Positions 12,005-22,825 of a stretch of 64,000 nucleotides of DNA are shown piece after piece. The stretch lies in NCBI GenBank assembly GCA_026419785.1, contig JAODTK010001899.1, positions 62,001 through 126,000 on the forward strand. The letters are read 5' to 3'. The notes under the pieces are model-generated. The model did not search any database, was not told where the DNA came from, and worked only from the letters and a program-made list of their open reading frames with translations. A program made the position numbers and the translations under genes. The stretch's first letter is position 1. Each line of letters opens with the position of its first letter. The stretch is from Sclerodactyla briareus (taxonomy: Eukaryota; Echinodermata; Holothuroidea; Dendrochirotida; Sclerodactylidae).

Positions 12005-13080
12005 ACAAAATGTATTTATGAAGACTGATAATGCAATTCAGATGGGTTTGGAGACAGCAATTTCTTGAAGGGGAGAGCCCCGGGGAAAGAGGTGTCAACA
12101 CTATCGCCAACCCCCACCCCCCCCCATCTAAGAAAACACCGACTCTCTCCCTCATTACGGTTGAATTTCCAGTGCCATGATCGAGACTGAGTGATTATGA
12201 TGCTAGCCCAGGTAGCCCCTTTCCCGGCCCCAGTTGGCCATTCCACTGTGGTCCACGTGGTTAGCGTATCGGAGACTTGCAGTCTGTTAGGGGTTATAGG
12301 GTCGCCTCCCGTTAGGTGGGACGAATCCAAACACTGGAACTGTCGGAAAGTGGTTGTCCAGAGCAATTGGGGAGGGGGGGTTTTTCCGAACAGTGATGAA
12401 AACTTTTGTTGTGAAAAATTGTTATGTATGGAGGCCTTCCCAACAGTGGGGTCCATGACCCCCGGACCCCCTATAGTGTTTGCCGCCCTTGTTTTAACAG
12501 TCAAAATTTTAAAAACAAACGTTGATACATAAATCATGCTGTGTTGGTGTCTTTTTATTTGAACGTCGTAACACTAAAGCCATTACTACTAACTGCAAGA
12601 TATAATGATAAAGTCATTCCATACATGTAATTTGGGTATTTCTTTCCTTCTGTTTCATCATAAAGCTGACAAAATGCAGCAATCACTTTTTTTTTTAAAT
12701 CTAAGACTAAAAATCTTTTCAAATGTCCGCACTTTGTTGCCGAGTCTTGTGGCCTTTTCATACGGCGGTGATTCGGTTACAGATTTCGCTACACAACCTG
12801 CGGATATTCGCAGACCAGGCGGCAACGGGTTCGATACCGCAACATTTGTTGAACTTAGAAAGTATTAACTAGTTTCATACTTATTTAAGGCCTTTTTATA
12901 ATCTATTGTCTATATTCATCATTTTCCCAGATATCGATAAGGATAGTTTAATTGTCGATGTTGGTGTTAATTTTCAAATTTCCAATCGGTTCAAAATTCC
13001 CTCCGCTTGCGCCACCTATGGGGATTCCCGAATTCCCCTATATTTTTGAAAACTGTTTATTTGATTTAAACGCAGTTATC
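12005..13080. other. Unassigned region with G/C tracts
   Basis: A 173-codon minus-strand frame (12016-12537) and a 113-codon plus-strand frame overlap here, but both are rich in Pro, Gly, Ser and Thr and run through C and G tracts near 12118 and 12370. I recognise no domain and regard them as non-coding. At 12700-12870 there is a B-box-like GGTTCGATACC without a convincing A box. Confidence 0.5.
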
Positions 13081-13082
13081 TG

Positions 13083-13310
13083 AGTCAATGGCGTAGCCAG
13101 AATTTTTTTTAGTAGGGGGCAATGAGGGTGCCGGGGTCTGGGAGTGGGGGGAGGGAAGGGGGGGGAGGGGAAATGACATAGGAGATTCATCACGTTGACC
13201 ATCTAAGCGGAGCGCCACCCGAGGGGGCTGGCGCGAGCGCACCAGAATTTTTGGTTGAGAGACCTCCAGCTTGCCGGGAAACGGCATCTCCCGTGTATTT
13301 TGTTGAGGAA
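13083..13310 (+). mobile_element. hAT-like miniature element (copy b)
   Basis: Starts with a 'TGGCGTAGCCAG' segment followed by a T run and a long G-rich stretch (13112-13170). The family hairpin is at 13212-13234 (GCGCCACCC, a G-rich loop, GGCTGGCGC). The 'GCCGGGAAACGGCATCTCCCG' block follows near 13275. It has the same orientation as the other copies. Its left end differs from the CCAGGGGCGGAT terminus at 31159, so it may be a chimera or a related subfamily. Confidence 0.5.
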
Positions 13311-14335
13311 AGCATAACCAAAAAATTCTGAAAGACTGTGTCATGGATTTGGATGAACACCTGGTGGTCCATTAAGACTAGCTCCCTGTATTCAAACACC
13401 TTTAACGTTGGAGTACTAACGACAATTTTGCAGTAGGATCCCAAATATACACATTTTTGTTGGCCGTTTGAATGGACAAAGTCTTCACAAGATGTCCACT
13501 GCGCGCGGATGTAAAGTTGACCCTTCACACTACTCCGCAATCGTGATGAGTGAAAAGAACAATTGTTTTGGATGAATTTGAAGGTCATCTGATATCACGA
13601 GAGGTCTACCCTGGCACACAACGAGTACCATCAATTGCCGCAATCAAAAGGCTGAATTGACGTGTAGAGCTCTCTGGGTGTGCAAAACTATGTTTTTTTT
13701 CGGTGTGCGTAAATATTGGTCATTTTGAGAGAAAAAAAGGACTGTGAGAATGTATTTCTCGACAACATCGAATTAGCCCAGACGCTTGCCCCGAGACGCC
13801 TGGTCCAGCTGAAACCTTTCCTACTGAGTGTACAGGATCCTGTGATGTAAGATGAGGGCACTTCTTAGAGAGAATTAATTAAAAGTTATATTTCGCAATT
13901 TCGGTGTATGAATAAATACGATAACAAGATCCCACCAACATGCCATGTACGGTTGCCTCTCAATCCCCATGGTAAGTAAAATTGATTGTGGCACCTTATA
14001 GCACATACTTTGACCAGGCATGAATCCAGATTTCTCCCCGAGGGGGGGGCCGATTTGCGTGATGTTAATCGAGTGCAGACCAATCCCTATTTGCGCGCAT
14101 GCAACCGGTAATAGTATGAGAAATGGCCAATAACCGTTATCTCTCTGGACAGCTGCCCTCGGTTCCGTAACTAATAGTAGAGATTGCCGTGCCCTAATAC
14201 GCTGATCGCTTTTGAGGAGCTAAAATACCTAACAATATCACCTATCCGCATCGTAGTGCTTCTTCTGACTGTGGGACAGATGGCAAATGGGCTTGTTCAA
14301 TTAACTCACCGGCTCAGGCCGGCAAAAAAATCAAA
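13311..14335. other. Unassigned region
   Basis: No recognisable gene or repeat. A 132-codon minus-strand frame at 13190-13588 has no motif I know and partly overlaps the miniature element to its left. Confidence 0.5.
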
Positions 14336-14339
14336 CCTC

Positions 14340-14394
14340 TCGTGATGTTTTAGGGGGGGGGACGCCGGGTGCGCCCCCGGATCCGCGCCTGGTG
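14340..14394 (+). mobile_element. Right terminus of a hAT-like miniature element
   Basis: A G tract followed by GCGCCCCCGGATCCGCGCCTGG closes at 14394. This is the reverse complement of the CCAGGSGCGGATCC-type terminus and matches the end near 62371-62385. The body of the element to the left is too diverged for me to outline. Confidence 0.55.
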
Positions 14395-14399
14395 TAAAC

Positions 14400-17300
14400 A
14401 GTGAAAACTGTATACCATGGGTTGCACTGTATTAAATAAACTACTAGTTAACAGAGCCTCCGACTGACTTGACCAAGTTCAGCTATATTCTGATGGGTTG
14501 CCCAAACTATGAAATCAGTAGTCGTTTTTTGGCAGGCGGCGCCAGCGGAGGGAGGCGCGGGTCTGCCTCCACCCCCGGGGGGAACAGATGAGGAAAAGGC
14601 GAGCGAATGCAACAAAAAGAAAGGAAAATGAAAGGAGAGGAGATGAAGAAAAATTAGAAATTAGGACTACTGGAAACATGAAAAATAGTAAGTTGGTGTA
14701 GATAGGGTCGAGTGAGATGCACTACGGTAAGTGATATTGCGCGATTCATCGGGGAAATGAACCCCCGAGAACTATAGCCCCATCGTCGTGGGAATCCTGG
14801 CGCCGCTCCTGCTTTACTGGGCATGCAGATCGCTAGAACGCAGATCGAAGTCCCACATGCATTGCAAAAAATATTATTCGTTCATCATTTTAGCGAAACT
14901 GTTTTACTGGGGGCCCGGATTGGGGTGGCGACAAACAAGTTCTCTCGGTCGAATTCTTTCAATAGGATTTCCCCACATCTTTGTCTTTAGCCCAAGTCGG
15001 AGAATTCAAGTATGTTTGTAGGTATGCAAGCGTTCTGGCTGGGTGATCATTGGGAACGCTGGTCGATTCCGCCCCATAGGTTTTGCGTATCTTCGATCCG
15101 TGCGATATAAAGTAAACACGGCTTTATGACATCATTTGGTTGTCAGAGAATAATGATATAAATAACGTGCTTAGAGGCCCGGTCACACTCAGGGATAAAC
15201 CAAAGGGTGCTGAGGTGACAAGGCCACTCATTGCATAAAGGAATGCTGGACGTCATCACAGAGCTGAGGAAAATGAAACGTTCTCTTAAATGAGACCACG
15301 GCTTAACCTTTTTTGCATGCATTCATGCAAGGGGATGAAAACGATGGCGCCTTGGTCTTTCTATGCATTTAAACCCCTGTTATGACATCGAATAGCCAAA
15401 TGACTTGAAAAATCAACAATACAACGCAGGACGAGGTTTTTTGTCTCTTCATTGTTCCATTACTTCCATCGACCTGTTCTTCAGTCTCACGCCAGGTAGG
15501 GACACCGCTTATCTCGTTCATCCTGAGTTATGTCAATCTCTTTCTCAGAACGCAGAAAGATAGAAGCAATCCTAATTTGGAGTAAACAAAAGAGGTGCTC
15601 AAGTAAAACATCAAATTTGTTGTGGAATCGGAGATGACCGTTACTGTGGTAGGCCTAGGCTACATGTGAATAATTATTGCTCAAAAAGGGTTTTTACCTA
15701 GTAGCTATCCTAGGACTCATCGGTCATTGCCCATTTTCAAACAAAAAACATAATACATACAGCTAAATTTGATGCCAGTTGCAAAACAAATGATGGCTCG
15801 TTGGGCGTGTGTGCGTTTGTGCCAAGCTCCTTGTAAACGCTTGTAAAGCGGTTCCTACGTATATAGCTGATCATATGAAGCGCAGGATCCATTTTGTTTG
15901 GGGACTTGTCCATGTTAGGTCTACTAATGTCAAAGCCAAAAACAATAAATGAATAACATGATCGATAACTACTGAACACATCGTGTTTTTTTATAGAGTA
16001 ATTAATCTATGACCCCTTTCGTCAGTGGGGTCTGGTATATGGTCACATAAGATCGCAGAGGTCACTCTAATGAATCGTATATAGCCAAACGATAAAAGCC
16101 GTAGAATGCAAATCAAGGGAAACGCAGTTTAATAACATGGCATTATGGGTTAGCCATACGAGTACATGGTTTTTTCCTAAGTCTGGTCCAAGTGAAATCA
16201 TCAGTTGCGAAAGACGACAAGGAATCGCTAGCATTGTTGCGTTCTTGCGTTCTTGTTTTTTCACTGGAGCTAACAAAAAAAAAGTAGGGACTGCCCATAT
16301 CAGTCTCTCAAATTACAGTGTCATCCGGAGTCAAATGTCGGAAAAAATATTCACTTATGAATCGTGGCTATGTCCAGTCGAAACTATTATGAATACAAAA
16401 TGTTATAAAAATTGTGCTTTAATTTACATCCCTTTTATCCAGTAATATGCGTTGGACCTATAAACAGGAAATAAAATTCTTACAGTAGTAATGATCAATA
16501 TACCAAACAAAAATTGAACTTACACTCGAGTAGTCCAATACACAGTGTACTTATTTAAAAATTTTTCGCTCTCTTATTTGTCCTTTTTGTTTTGTGTTCC
16601 TCTGTCAAAGGTTTTTCTCGAGGATAGCTTCAATTGCATTGCCTATGGATGGGACCCATTCTTACTGGTTTTTCCTCTTTCCCTGTCCTTGCTTCTATCA
16701 ACTAAAGGGTAACTTGCTCCCGTCCTTTTACTGGTACGACGTTAGTGTCAACTCTTCTACTACTAAAATTGTATCATTCAGTATATCTGACTCGAATATT
16801 GTTTAAGTCCATTTATCGCATTGCAACGGAAGGTTCCCTCGGGTAATTACAAACCCCGTCACACATCTTATATAGTTTTGGACTCGGGAGAAGCGAACGG
16901 CATATGGATGACTAGAAGACTGCCTGGCGGTTCAAAAATTACCTGGCAAAGTCAGGCAGTAAGTTATTTGTTAATCAATATTGTAATCAGGTCATCGATC
17001 TTCATTTCTGGCAACATATTCGTAGGCGACATTATGTCATATATTCATATTGATGAATGATCGGTGCAAATTGCCAGTGGCAGCTCACAAATTATGTACT
17101 TTCGACCTGGCCAAGACAAAGGTAATAGAAATGCAGGCTATTTTGCGCATGCGATAGTATACGATGCCATTTTTTCTACAGCACGAGTTGTTTAAAGCCA
17201 AACTATGCTTTCCGTACCTCGCCGCATATCCACATTTTCCTAGTCGTTCTACACCGGGATTAAAGGAACTCTCAAAATGCGAACTTGGCCAATTGATCAG

Positions 17301-18335
17301 TGTATCCAACTGTGATCACTCGTCTTTATTGTTGTTCAGGAAATGTGTAGGTTACCTTAATTGTGCCCAGGTAACCCACATAACATTGACGTCAAACGTA
17401 CAACAACACTACATGCATGATTCAGCTGGGTCATGATCAGCTGAATGGTTAGCACAGAGACAATTACGATGTGTCATACATGGGGGAAACGGACGCTGTT
17501 CACCTGAATGACTAGAAGTAGTAGGCCTTAAGGGTATGAAATAATAATGCAGAACAGTGCAGCCCCTAACAACGTTGAGCAAATGTAAATAAGGTGAGTC
17601 ATGGTGAAAGGAGAACATTACTCTGAGGTTATAGCTTCCTGGAAGCGTTCGGAGGTATTGTGCTGGGAATTGTTTTTCACCTCTCCCGATAGTGAATAGC
17701 CTGGCCTAAAACCAAGACCGGATTTATCTTGTGTGTCTCCCACTAAACTGTACGTACTTAAGATATGGTATGACTGGCCTCCCTGACCTCGAATAACCTG
17801 AACTTGACAGGGAACAATGTGGCTTCATGCAAAATGCACAAGCTTCTGGGCATCATGCATCTGTGTAAACACGAACGGTCATAAACGCCATTGCAATGAC
17901 ACATTGAATGCTGATTCGTAAAACTCGACAATGTCCGGTACTGGGAGAGCCACCAGCTTGTTAACTTGGTTGATTGGTTGACCGACGATAGCGAGCTGTT
18001 TTACCCTGTGAACCATTTCCAGTTTGTTAATGTTACTTGCGTATGTATGTATGGATCACAAACGAGGAGGCATACTCCAAACAGGTACGAACGAGAGATT
18101 ATAGGCATGAACTGTAGTTTGATATCACAGCGTGAGAGTCACGAAATCAATCCGAGAACTTTGGAGCCTTTACAAACAATGTTGTGATATGCAATGCCAA
18201 GAGAGATTACTCGTGATTGTGACACCAAGGTATGTATGTCCTTTCACCAGTCGGGGAGTGTTTCAATGACATATGCGGTTTGTATAGCTCTCTTTTTTCA
18301 TGAATACTTGTCAGCCGGAGGATCGATCCTATTCA
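14400..18335. other. Unassigned region, no gene recognised
   Basis: About 4 kb of ordinary-looking AT-rich sequence. Open frames reach 102 codons at most and contain no domain I recognise. No strong tandem structure, tRNA-like fold or LINE motif was seen. Host regulatory sequence or very old repeats cannot be excluded. Confidence 0.45.
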
Positions 18336-18339
18336 AGGC

Positions 18340-18660
18340 CCAGCAAGGGTGCAGACTGGAAACAGCACCAAATTGTCAGCTGCAAATCCCTACACACAGG
18401 TACACGGAATAAGGCAATGCCTCTTTGGCATTTCCTTAACTGTAGGGTGTGGGTAATCACACGCAGACGGCAACCTGCCTACCCCTCGTTGTCCCTGCTC
18501 CAATCCCTTCTGCTGAGCGCCAGCGAGAAGGCAACAGGTTCCATTTTTAAAAAGTCTTCGGTATGACCCGACCGGGAATCGAATCCCAGTCTCCCGGGTG
18601 GAAGGCCGACAACTGACCCATGTGCAAACCATCGGTTGATAACCACCCTAAACTTGGACT
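18340..18660 (-). mobile_element. tRNA-derived SINE (copy 2)
   Basis: On the minus strand a tRNA-like head near 18650 leads through 'CGGCCTTCCACCCGGGAG', a B-box-like GGATTCGATTCCCGG and GTCGGGTCATACC. The body that follows, with 'GACTTTTTAAAAATGG', 'CTTGCCTTCTCGCTGGCG'-type and 'GGGATTGGAGCAGGG'-type blocks, matches the SINE at 35.57-35.95 kb block by block. The B box carries an extra base compared with the consensus. It directly abuts the 3' side of the LINE at 18.66-20.45 kb, in the same orientation. No long A tail is left. Confidence 0.75.
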
Positions 18661-18689
18661 TAGAAGCGTTTGCTCCATGACGTAATTCA

Positions 18690-19420
18690 TCCAGGTCTTG
18701 TTGGAATCTGTGACTGCCATTGATGCAACGATAGTTCGGTACAAAATGCAGTTATCAGCAAATATTCGTATGTTAGAGTTTATGCGTGTAGGAAGATCAT
18801 TAATCTATATGGATAGAAACAATGGTCCAAGAACCGATACTGTTCCTGAGGTACTCCCGCATAGACAGCACCAAGTGACAAATTGACACCATCTATAACA
18901 ACACACTGGGTACGGTGATTAAAAAAAACCTTATCATGTGCGGATATTTTGCAAGACAGAAATGGGTGAGCTTGGTAGGTCAGACGCTTATGTTGTCGAA
19001 AGCTTTGCTGAAATCTGTAATCACTAAATCAGTTTGAGCTTTACAGTCCAAGCTTCTAGCCAGATCGTTGATAGTTTTAGCCAATGAGTTTCACAGGGGG
19101 ATTTTTCGAAAACCATGTTGAACGTTCGTCATAAGCTGATGACGGTCCAAATAATTCATAAGGTGGTGGTGGATAATGTGTTCCAATAACTAGCATGGAA
19201 TAGGGGTGAGCGAAACTGGGTATGTTGTTCTTCCCTTTTTGAAAAGAGGAGTTACCACGGCTTTGTTCCAATCCTGTGACAGCTCTCCAGAGTTGATTGA
19301 CTTTTGATAGGTGATTGTTAGAAACGGAGCGATAGTGGTTGAACACATTTTCAGAACATATGGGGAAACACCATCTGGCCAACAGGATTTCTTCACATTT
19401 AGTTTATCCAAAATTTCTGC
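18690..19420 (-). pseudogene. LINE reverse transcriptase, frameshifted
   Basis: Minus-strand blocks in order: 'LDKLNVKKSCWPDGVSP' (about 19365-19411), 'DWNKAVVTPLFKKG' (about 19225-19270), 'YLDRHQL' and 'VQHGFRK' (about 19090-19160), 'DFSKAFD' (18995-19020), 'AGVPQ' (about 18848), 'INDLPTRINSNIRIFADN' (18751-18810) and 'CILYRTI'. All are canonical CR1/Jockey-type RT motifs. The catalytic box reads FADN (GAT AAC at 18751-18762) where FADD is expected, so the second catalytic aspartate is lost. Several one-base shifts separate the blocks. Confidence 0.85.
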
Positions 19421-19655
19421 ACCACACCATGTTCCGAGATATTCAAATCAGGTATGGACGACACAGCGAGGGTGGTTAAAGACGGCATTGAACCAGTATT
19501 CTCGTTGTGAATACTGTACGGAAATATTCATTGAGAAGTTCTGCTTTCCCAATAGTGGAGGTGTTGTCATAGCTGATGACGGTCCAAATAATTCATAAGA
19601 TGGAGGTGGATAATTGTGTTTCAAATAACTGCAATGTAATCGGGTGAGCGAAAAT
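19131..19655 (-). repeat. Internal duplication inside the LINE
   Basis: The segment at 19131-19220 is present a second time at 19569-19655. Both contain GCTGATGACGGTCCAAATAA and then 'TTCATAAG.TGG.GGTGGATAA' and 'GGGTGAGCGAAA'. The extra copy lies between two copies of the sequence encoding KAELLN (near 19533-19560 and 19667-19690). Thus a downstream RT segment has been inserted into the linker next to a short duplication. Confidence 0.8.
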
Positions 19656-20099
19656 GGCTTGTAATTCAGCAGTTCTGCTTTTTCCAATAGCGAAGGTGAC
19701 TATTAAGTTGTCTTGATGAGAGTGTTGATGCTGAACTAGTAATTACGCTTAGATTCAATAAACTTCCAAAAAGGCTTGGTATTGTTTCGTCAGACTGCTG
19801 CAATAATATTCTGAAGGTACAATTTGTAAGCAATCCTGATGCTTCTAGCAGGATCTCTACGAGACTTACTGAATGCTGACTGATGATCTGGATATAATAA
19901 TCGCTTTGCTTTGTTATAAAGGCGTTGCTTTTTCCTCACTTGACGACATAGACTGACATCAATCAATGGGTATGAAATCTGGATGAAGACATTTTGCTTG
20001 GAATAAAATTATCCATGGCAAGAAACTACTCTTGTCTGAAAAGTAACCAATTGCATCATTGGCTGTATTAAACTCTGGTAGTTCAGAGGAGGCTTTGAT

Positions 20100-20420
20100 T
20101 TTAAAACTGTTTGTAGTTGTGGGGAAAGACCAACCCAGTTGCCCTTTGAGAACAGATGGATTTTCCGACGAACATGGTTGGTACGTGTAGGGTGGACAAC
20201 GGCACTGAAGACGATATCATGATTACTGATTCCATCTTTGACTGGAACAGTTTGTATAGCATCTGGCCCATTTGTAAGACAGAGGTCCAGAATGGAATTT
20301 CCTCTAGTTGGGGATTCAGACCATTTGAGAAAAGTTGTTTGAAGTCATGCATAGCATCAAGTAACATCTTGAGAGGGGTAACGACCACAGATGATAGAAG
20401 AGTTATTGCATCATAAAATC
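20100..20420 (-). pseudogene. LINE AP-like endonuclease, C-terminal part
   Basis: The minus strand encodes 'SPTRGNSILDLCLTN' (near 20270-20320) followed by 'VKDGISNHDIV' and 'RRKIHLFSKGNW'. This matches the closing motifs of APE-type LINE endonucleases: 'PTR-NSILDL--TN', then 'G-SDH--V'. In the SDH motif, whose His is catalytic in this superfamily, the Asp-His pair is intact but Ser is replaced by Asn-His spacing, i.e. 'SNHD' instead of 'SDHD'. The N-terminal two thirds of the domain are not recognisable upstream. Confidence 0.8.
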
Positions 20421-20494
20421 CCCACATGAAATCAGCACAGCACAATATTTAGGAACGCAAACATGTAATCAGTTTTCAAAGTTAGGCAAGTGGG

Positions 20495-20965
20495 TTGAAC
20501 CATATTTGGTGACCTATTTTGACCTACTTTGACCTAAGACATTGTGACTTTTCGGGTTCAATTCTTTGTTGAACGACTAGACTGGTTTCACTGCGACAAA
20601 CCAATGAGTCAATTGCACTGACGTACTAAAACGTTCCTTCTCCCACACTATCTCTAGTTGTCCTCTGTAAAAGGGTGATGAATTTCAAATCTTTATCTTC
20701 CCAACGAAACATTTTAGGGAGTTGGAATGATAGAGAATTTTGTTCGTCTGTGCGTACTCATCTGGTGACCTTGATTTCCTTTGACCTTTTGACCTCATTA
20801 GGACTAGTGACCTTGTGACCTTCCGAGTCGATTTTTCGTGACGAACAGACTCGTCTTGTTGCAGCAAACCAATAACTCGATTGCACTGACGTACTAAAAC
20901 ACCCTATCACACGCTTCTCTCCATTATGTATAACTCTATAAATGGTGAAATAGCTTTAAAAGCTG
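20495..20965. repeat. Tandem repeat, about 270-bp unit (locus 2)
   Basis: Same family as 7905-8345. The conserved TTGCACTGACGTACTAAAAC block starts at 20613 and 20881, 268 bp apart. The first unit opens with three TGACCT half-sites spaced by exactly four bases (near 20509-20535). The second has TGACCTTTTGACCT and TGACCTTGTGACCT pairs near 20785-20822. Diverged sequence to about 21060 may be a third partial unit. Confidence 0.75.
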
Positions 20966-21639
20966 ATGCATTCTCATGTTGTTCGGACATGACTGCTCGG
21001 CACGGAATCATTTTGGAGGAATAGCATGAAGGGAATTTCCGTCCGTCTGTGTGGCTACCACTGGACCCAATTGTCCATGTACTCCCAATTGTCTAGATCT
21101 CACAAGTGGACGAAGCAATAATTGCAGTCTATTAAATCAGTTCACACATGAATCCTTCACTGAGGTCACCATAGCCCGTTGCTGTTGGTTTGTTTTGTAA
21201 TATATATTCATTTGTTCACACAACAACATTCTGGTACAACTTCATGTTTGCTAAGTGGAAAGGGTGGCACGAGCCTAGACGGAGGGGGAATGATGCATCC
21301 CCCACTTCAACAAAGACAAACCCTCCCCCACCAGTTTGTTGAACTGTTGAAGAGCTGGATCGGGTATGCTCACATGTGGACTACTCAAGGAATTTCTCAA
21401 ATAAAAATCCTGGTAAAGCAAAGTGAAGACTGGAAGAGAGGGGGGATGTCTGCGTGTTGGGCACCATGCTCACTCCCAACCACATCAGGCAAATCCAAGT
21501 GTCTTCCTGTTAGGTATGTGATCCTCTATGCTCCCTTGATAAATTGTTGTCTGCCGGTTGCAAAATGTGCCAACATCATGACATTTAGTTGGCACTGTAT
21601 ATTTCCTCGCTCTTAGTTTTTTCAAGGTATTAAGCTATT
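20966..21639. other. Unassigned region
   Basis: A 145-codon plus-strand frame (21179-21616) lies here. It contains Pro/Gln- and Cys-rich stretches but no motif I recognise, and a 'CCCCCACTTCAA' G/C-rich segment that recurs near 23535. I see no other evidence that it is a gene. Confidence 0.45.
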
Positions 21640-22005
21640 ATAATAACTAGAGAGGCAATGTCAGTCTAATGCCTAAATTTGTCCCCTTGCGAGCCACAAT
21701 GGAGAACAAGCAATTACATTTGTATGAGTAGCATTCGTATCAGCGCCACATACAGGTTGTGTTACTCGATTTTTTTACTACTCCTAGGAAGAGCAACTTT
21801 GGTATGTATCAACGTAAAGAGTGCAATTGCCCTCCAGCACGAGTATGGGGACATTTTGGCTTCTAGGCTATAGGTGGGGGCGACTGATGCCGAAAGTCAG
21901 TTGTACATGTGTCGCACAGAGACATAGCCAAGTTGGAAAACCTGACATTTGCATTATATTGTTTGTCTCCATTTCCTACATAACAGCGTCAATCCAGTAT
22001 GGGTG
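21640..22005. repeat. Dispersed repeat, copy 2 (no SINE)
   Basis: Aligns with both halves of 6475-7210 and lacks the SINE, so it represents the uninterrupted form. Shared blocks include AGTGCAAT, CCAGCACG, a TTCTAG block, AGACATAGC and GTCAATCCAGTAT at the right end. The class is unknown. Confidence 0.6.
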
Positions 22006-22299
22006 ATTTCATTGGATTGCCGGGGCAAGGTTCCCGGCCGCTTCCCAGACAGCGCGCGCACAATCCGCTTTGGTTCTTTTCGAGGTAAAATAAGTTTTTT
22101 GTTCGCCGTCTTCTTTGCGTTTTTAGTGTCACGTCATGGAACGCCACAAGGGAAAATACTTCGGACAGTGGCGTCGTCGTTAATCAGCGCCAGACTACGG
22201 TCGGCACTTCCACCTCCCTCCCAATTTTTTTTTATTTGACTAGTCCCATTACGCACCCACGGGGCTTTTATCTAATGGGCCGGGACAGGCCCATTAAAT
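22006..22299. other. Unassigned region
   Basis: GC-richer than its surroundings. Nothing recognised except a short inverted pair, GGGCC and GGCCC, near 22277-22294. Confidence 0.4.
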
Positions 22300-22825
22300 T
22301 TGGTAAAAACAATTGTGCTGAGTGATCACTCGCGTGATCAACACGTCTTTGCTGCTCGACTTATTCTCTGTGTTCCTCGTCATGAGCATATCACTCCACG
22401 GCTCTACAGGTTTCACTGGCTCCCAGTAAGGCAGAGAATTGCTTTTAAGATCCTTCTTCTCATATATAAAGCAATCAACTGCATGGCTCCTAGTTCATCT
22501 CAGAGAATGTTCAGCTGCATGTTTTCGTCTTCCAGATCTCTCAGGTCATCTTCCAAGCAACAGCTTAAAGTCATGGTTTGCTCATCCACCAAGTTCTACG
22601 GTGACCGTTCATTCGCCTCTGCTGCTCCTCACTTTCTCCTCACTTAGCACTTTCTGTCTGACTGATTCTCCGGCTATGTCTTTGTTGTGTGTTTCTTTCC
22701 ATGTTTTTCGTCCTCTGCTTATATTTTTCTTGCTCTGTGATTCTTTTAAGTCTGTAAAGCGCCTAGAGGCTGTTATGCATTAGGCGCTCTCTCAAGTCCT
22801 CGCTATTTTTATCATTATTCTAAAA
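22300..22825 (+). mobile_element. L2/CR1-type LINE 3' end
   Basis: The plus strand encodes the C-terminal end of a LINE protein: 'PRHEHITPRLYRFHWLPV', 'RIAFKILLLIYKAIN', 'SRSLRSSSKQQL' and 'YGDRSFASAAPH'. This is the standard order after the RT in L2 and CR1 elements ('H-TP-L--LHWLPV--RI-FK', 'YKA', 'LRS', 'G-RSFS--AP-LWN'). One shift near 22640 moves the rest into another frame. The 3' UTR contains 'AAGCGCCTAGAGGCTG', a short 'GTAAAGCGCCT' hairpin-like end and an ATT-rich tail at about 22805-22820. The body upstream is 5'-truncated, as is usual for LINE insertions. Confidence 0.8.

Larger units (their letters stand above)
18660..20450 (-). mobile_element. CR1/Jockey-type LINE remnant with endonuclease and RT
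   Basis: Minus-strand order: endonuclease C-terminal part (20100-20420), a basic linker with 'NKAKRLLYPDHQSAF' and 'NNTKPFWKFIESKR' (about 19740-19930), 'KAELLNEYF' (19530-19560), then the reverse transcriptase to about 18690. The 5' end of the endonuclease and the 3' end of the reverse transcriptase and 3' UTR are missing. The frame shifts several times. An internal rearrangement places a second copy of a reverse transcriptase segment in the linker (separate entry). These elements encode an apurinic-type endonuclease that nicks DNA and an RT that copies the element there. This copy is dead as read. Confidence 0.85.

Noticed and set aside
12016..12537. 173-codon minus-strand open frame
   Set aside because: Crosses G and C tracts, overlaps an equally long frame on the other strand and has no motif.
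12825..12845. GGTTCGATACC, a pol III B-box-like sequence
   Set aside because: No A box at the right distance upstream and no tRNA-like fold.
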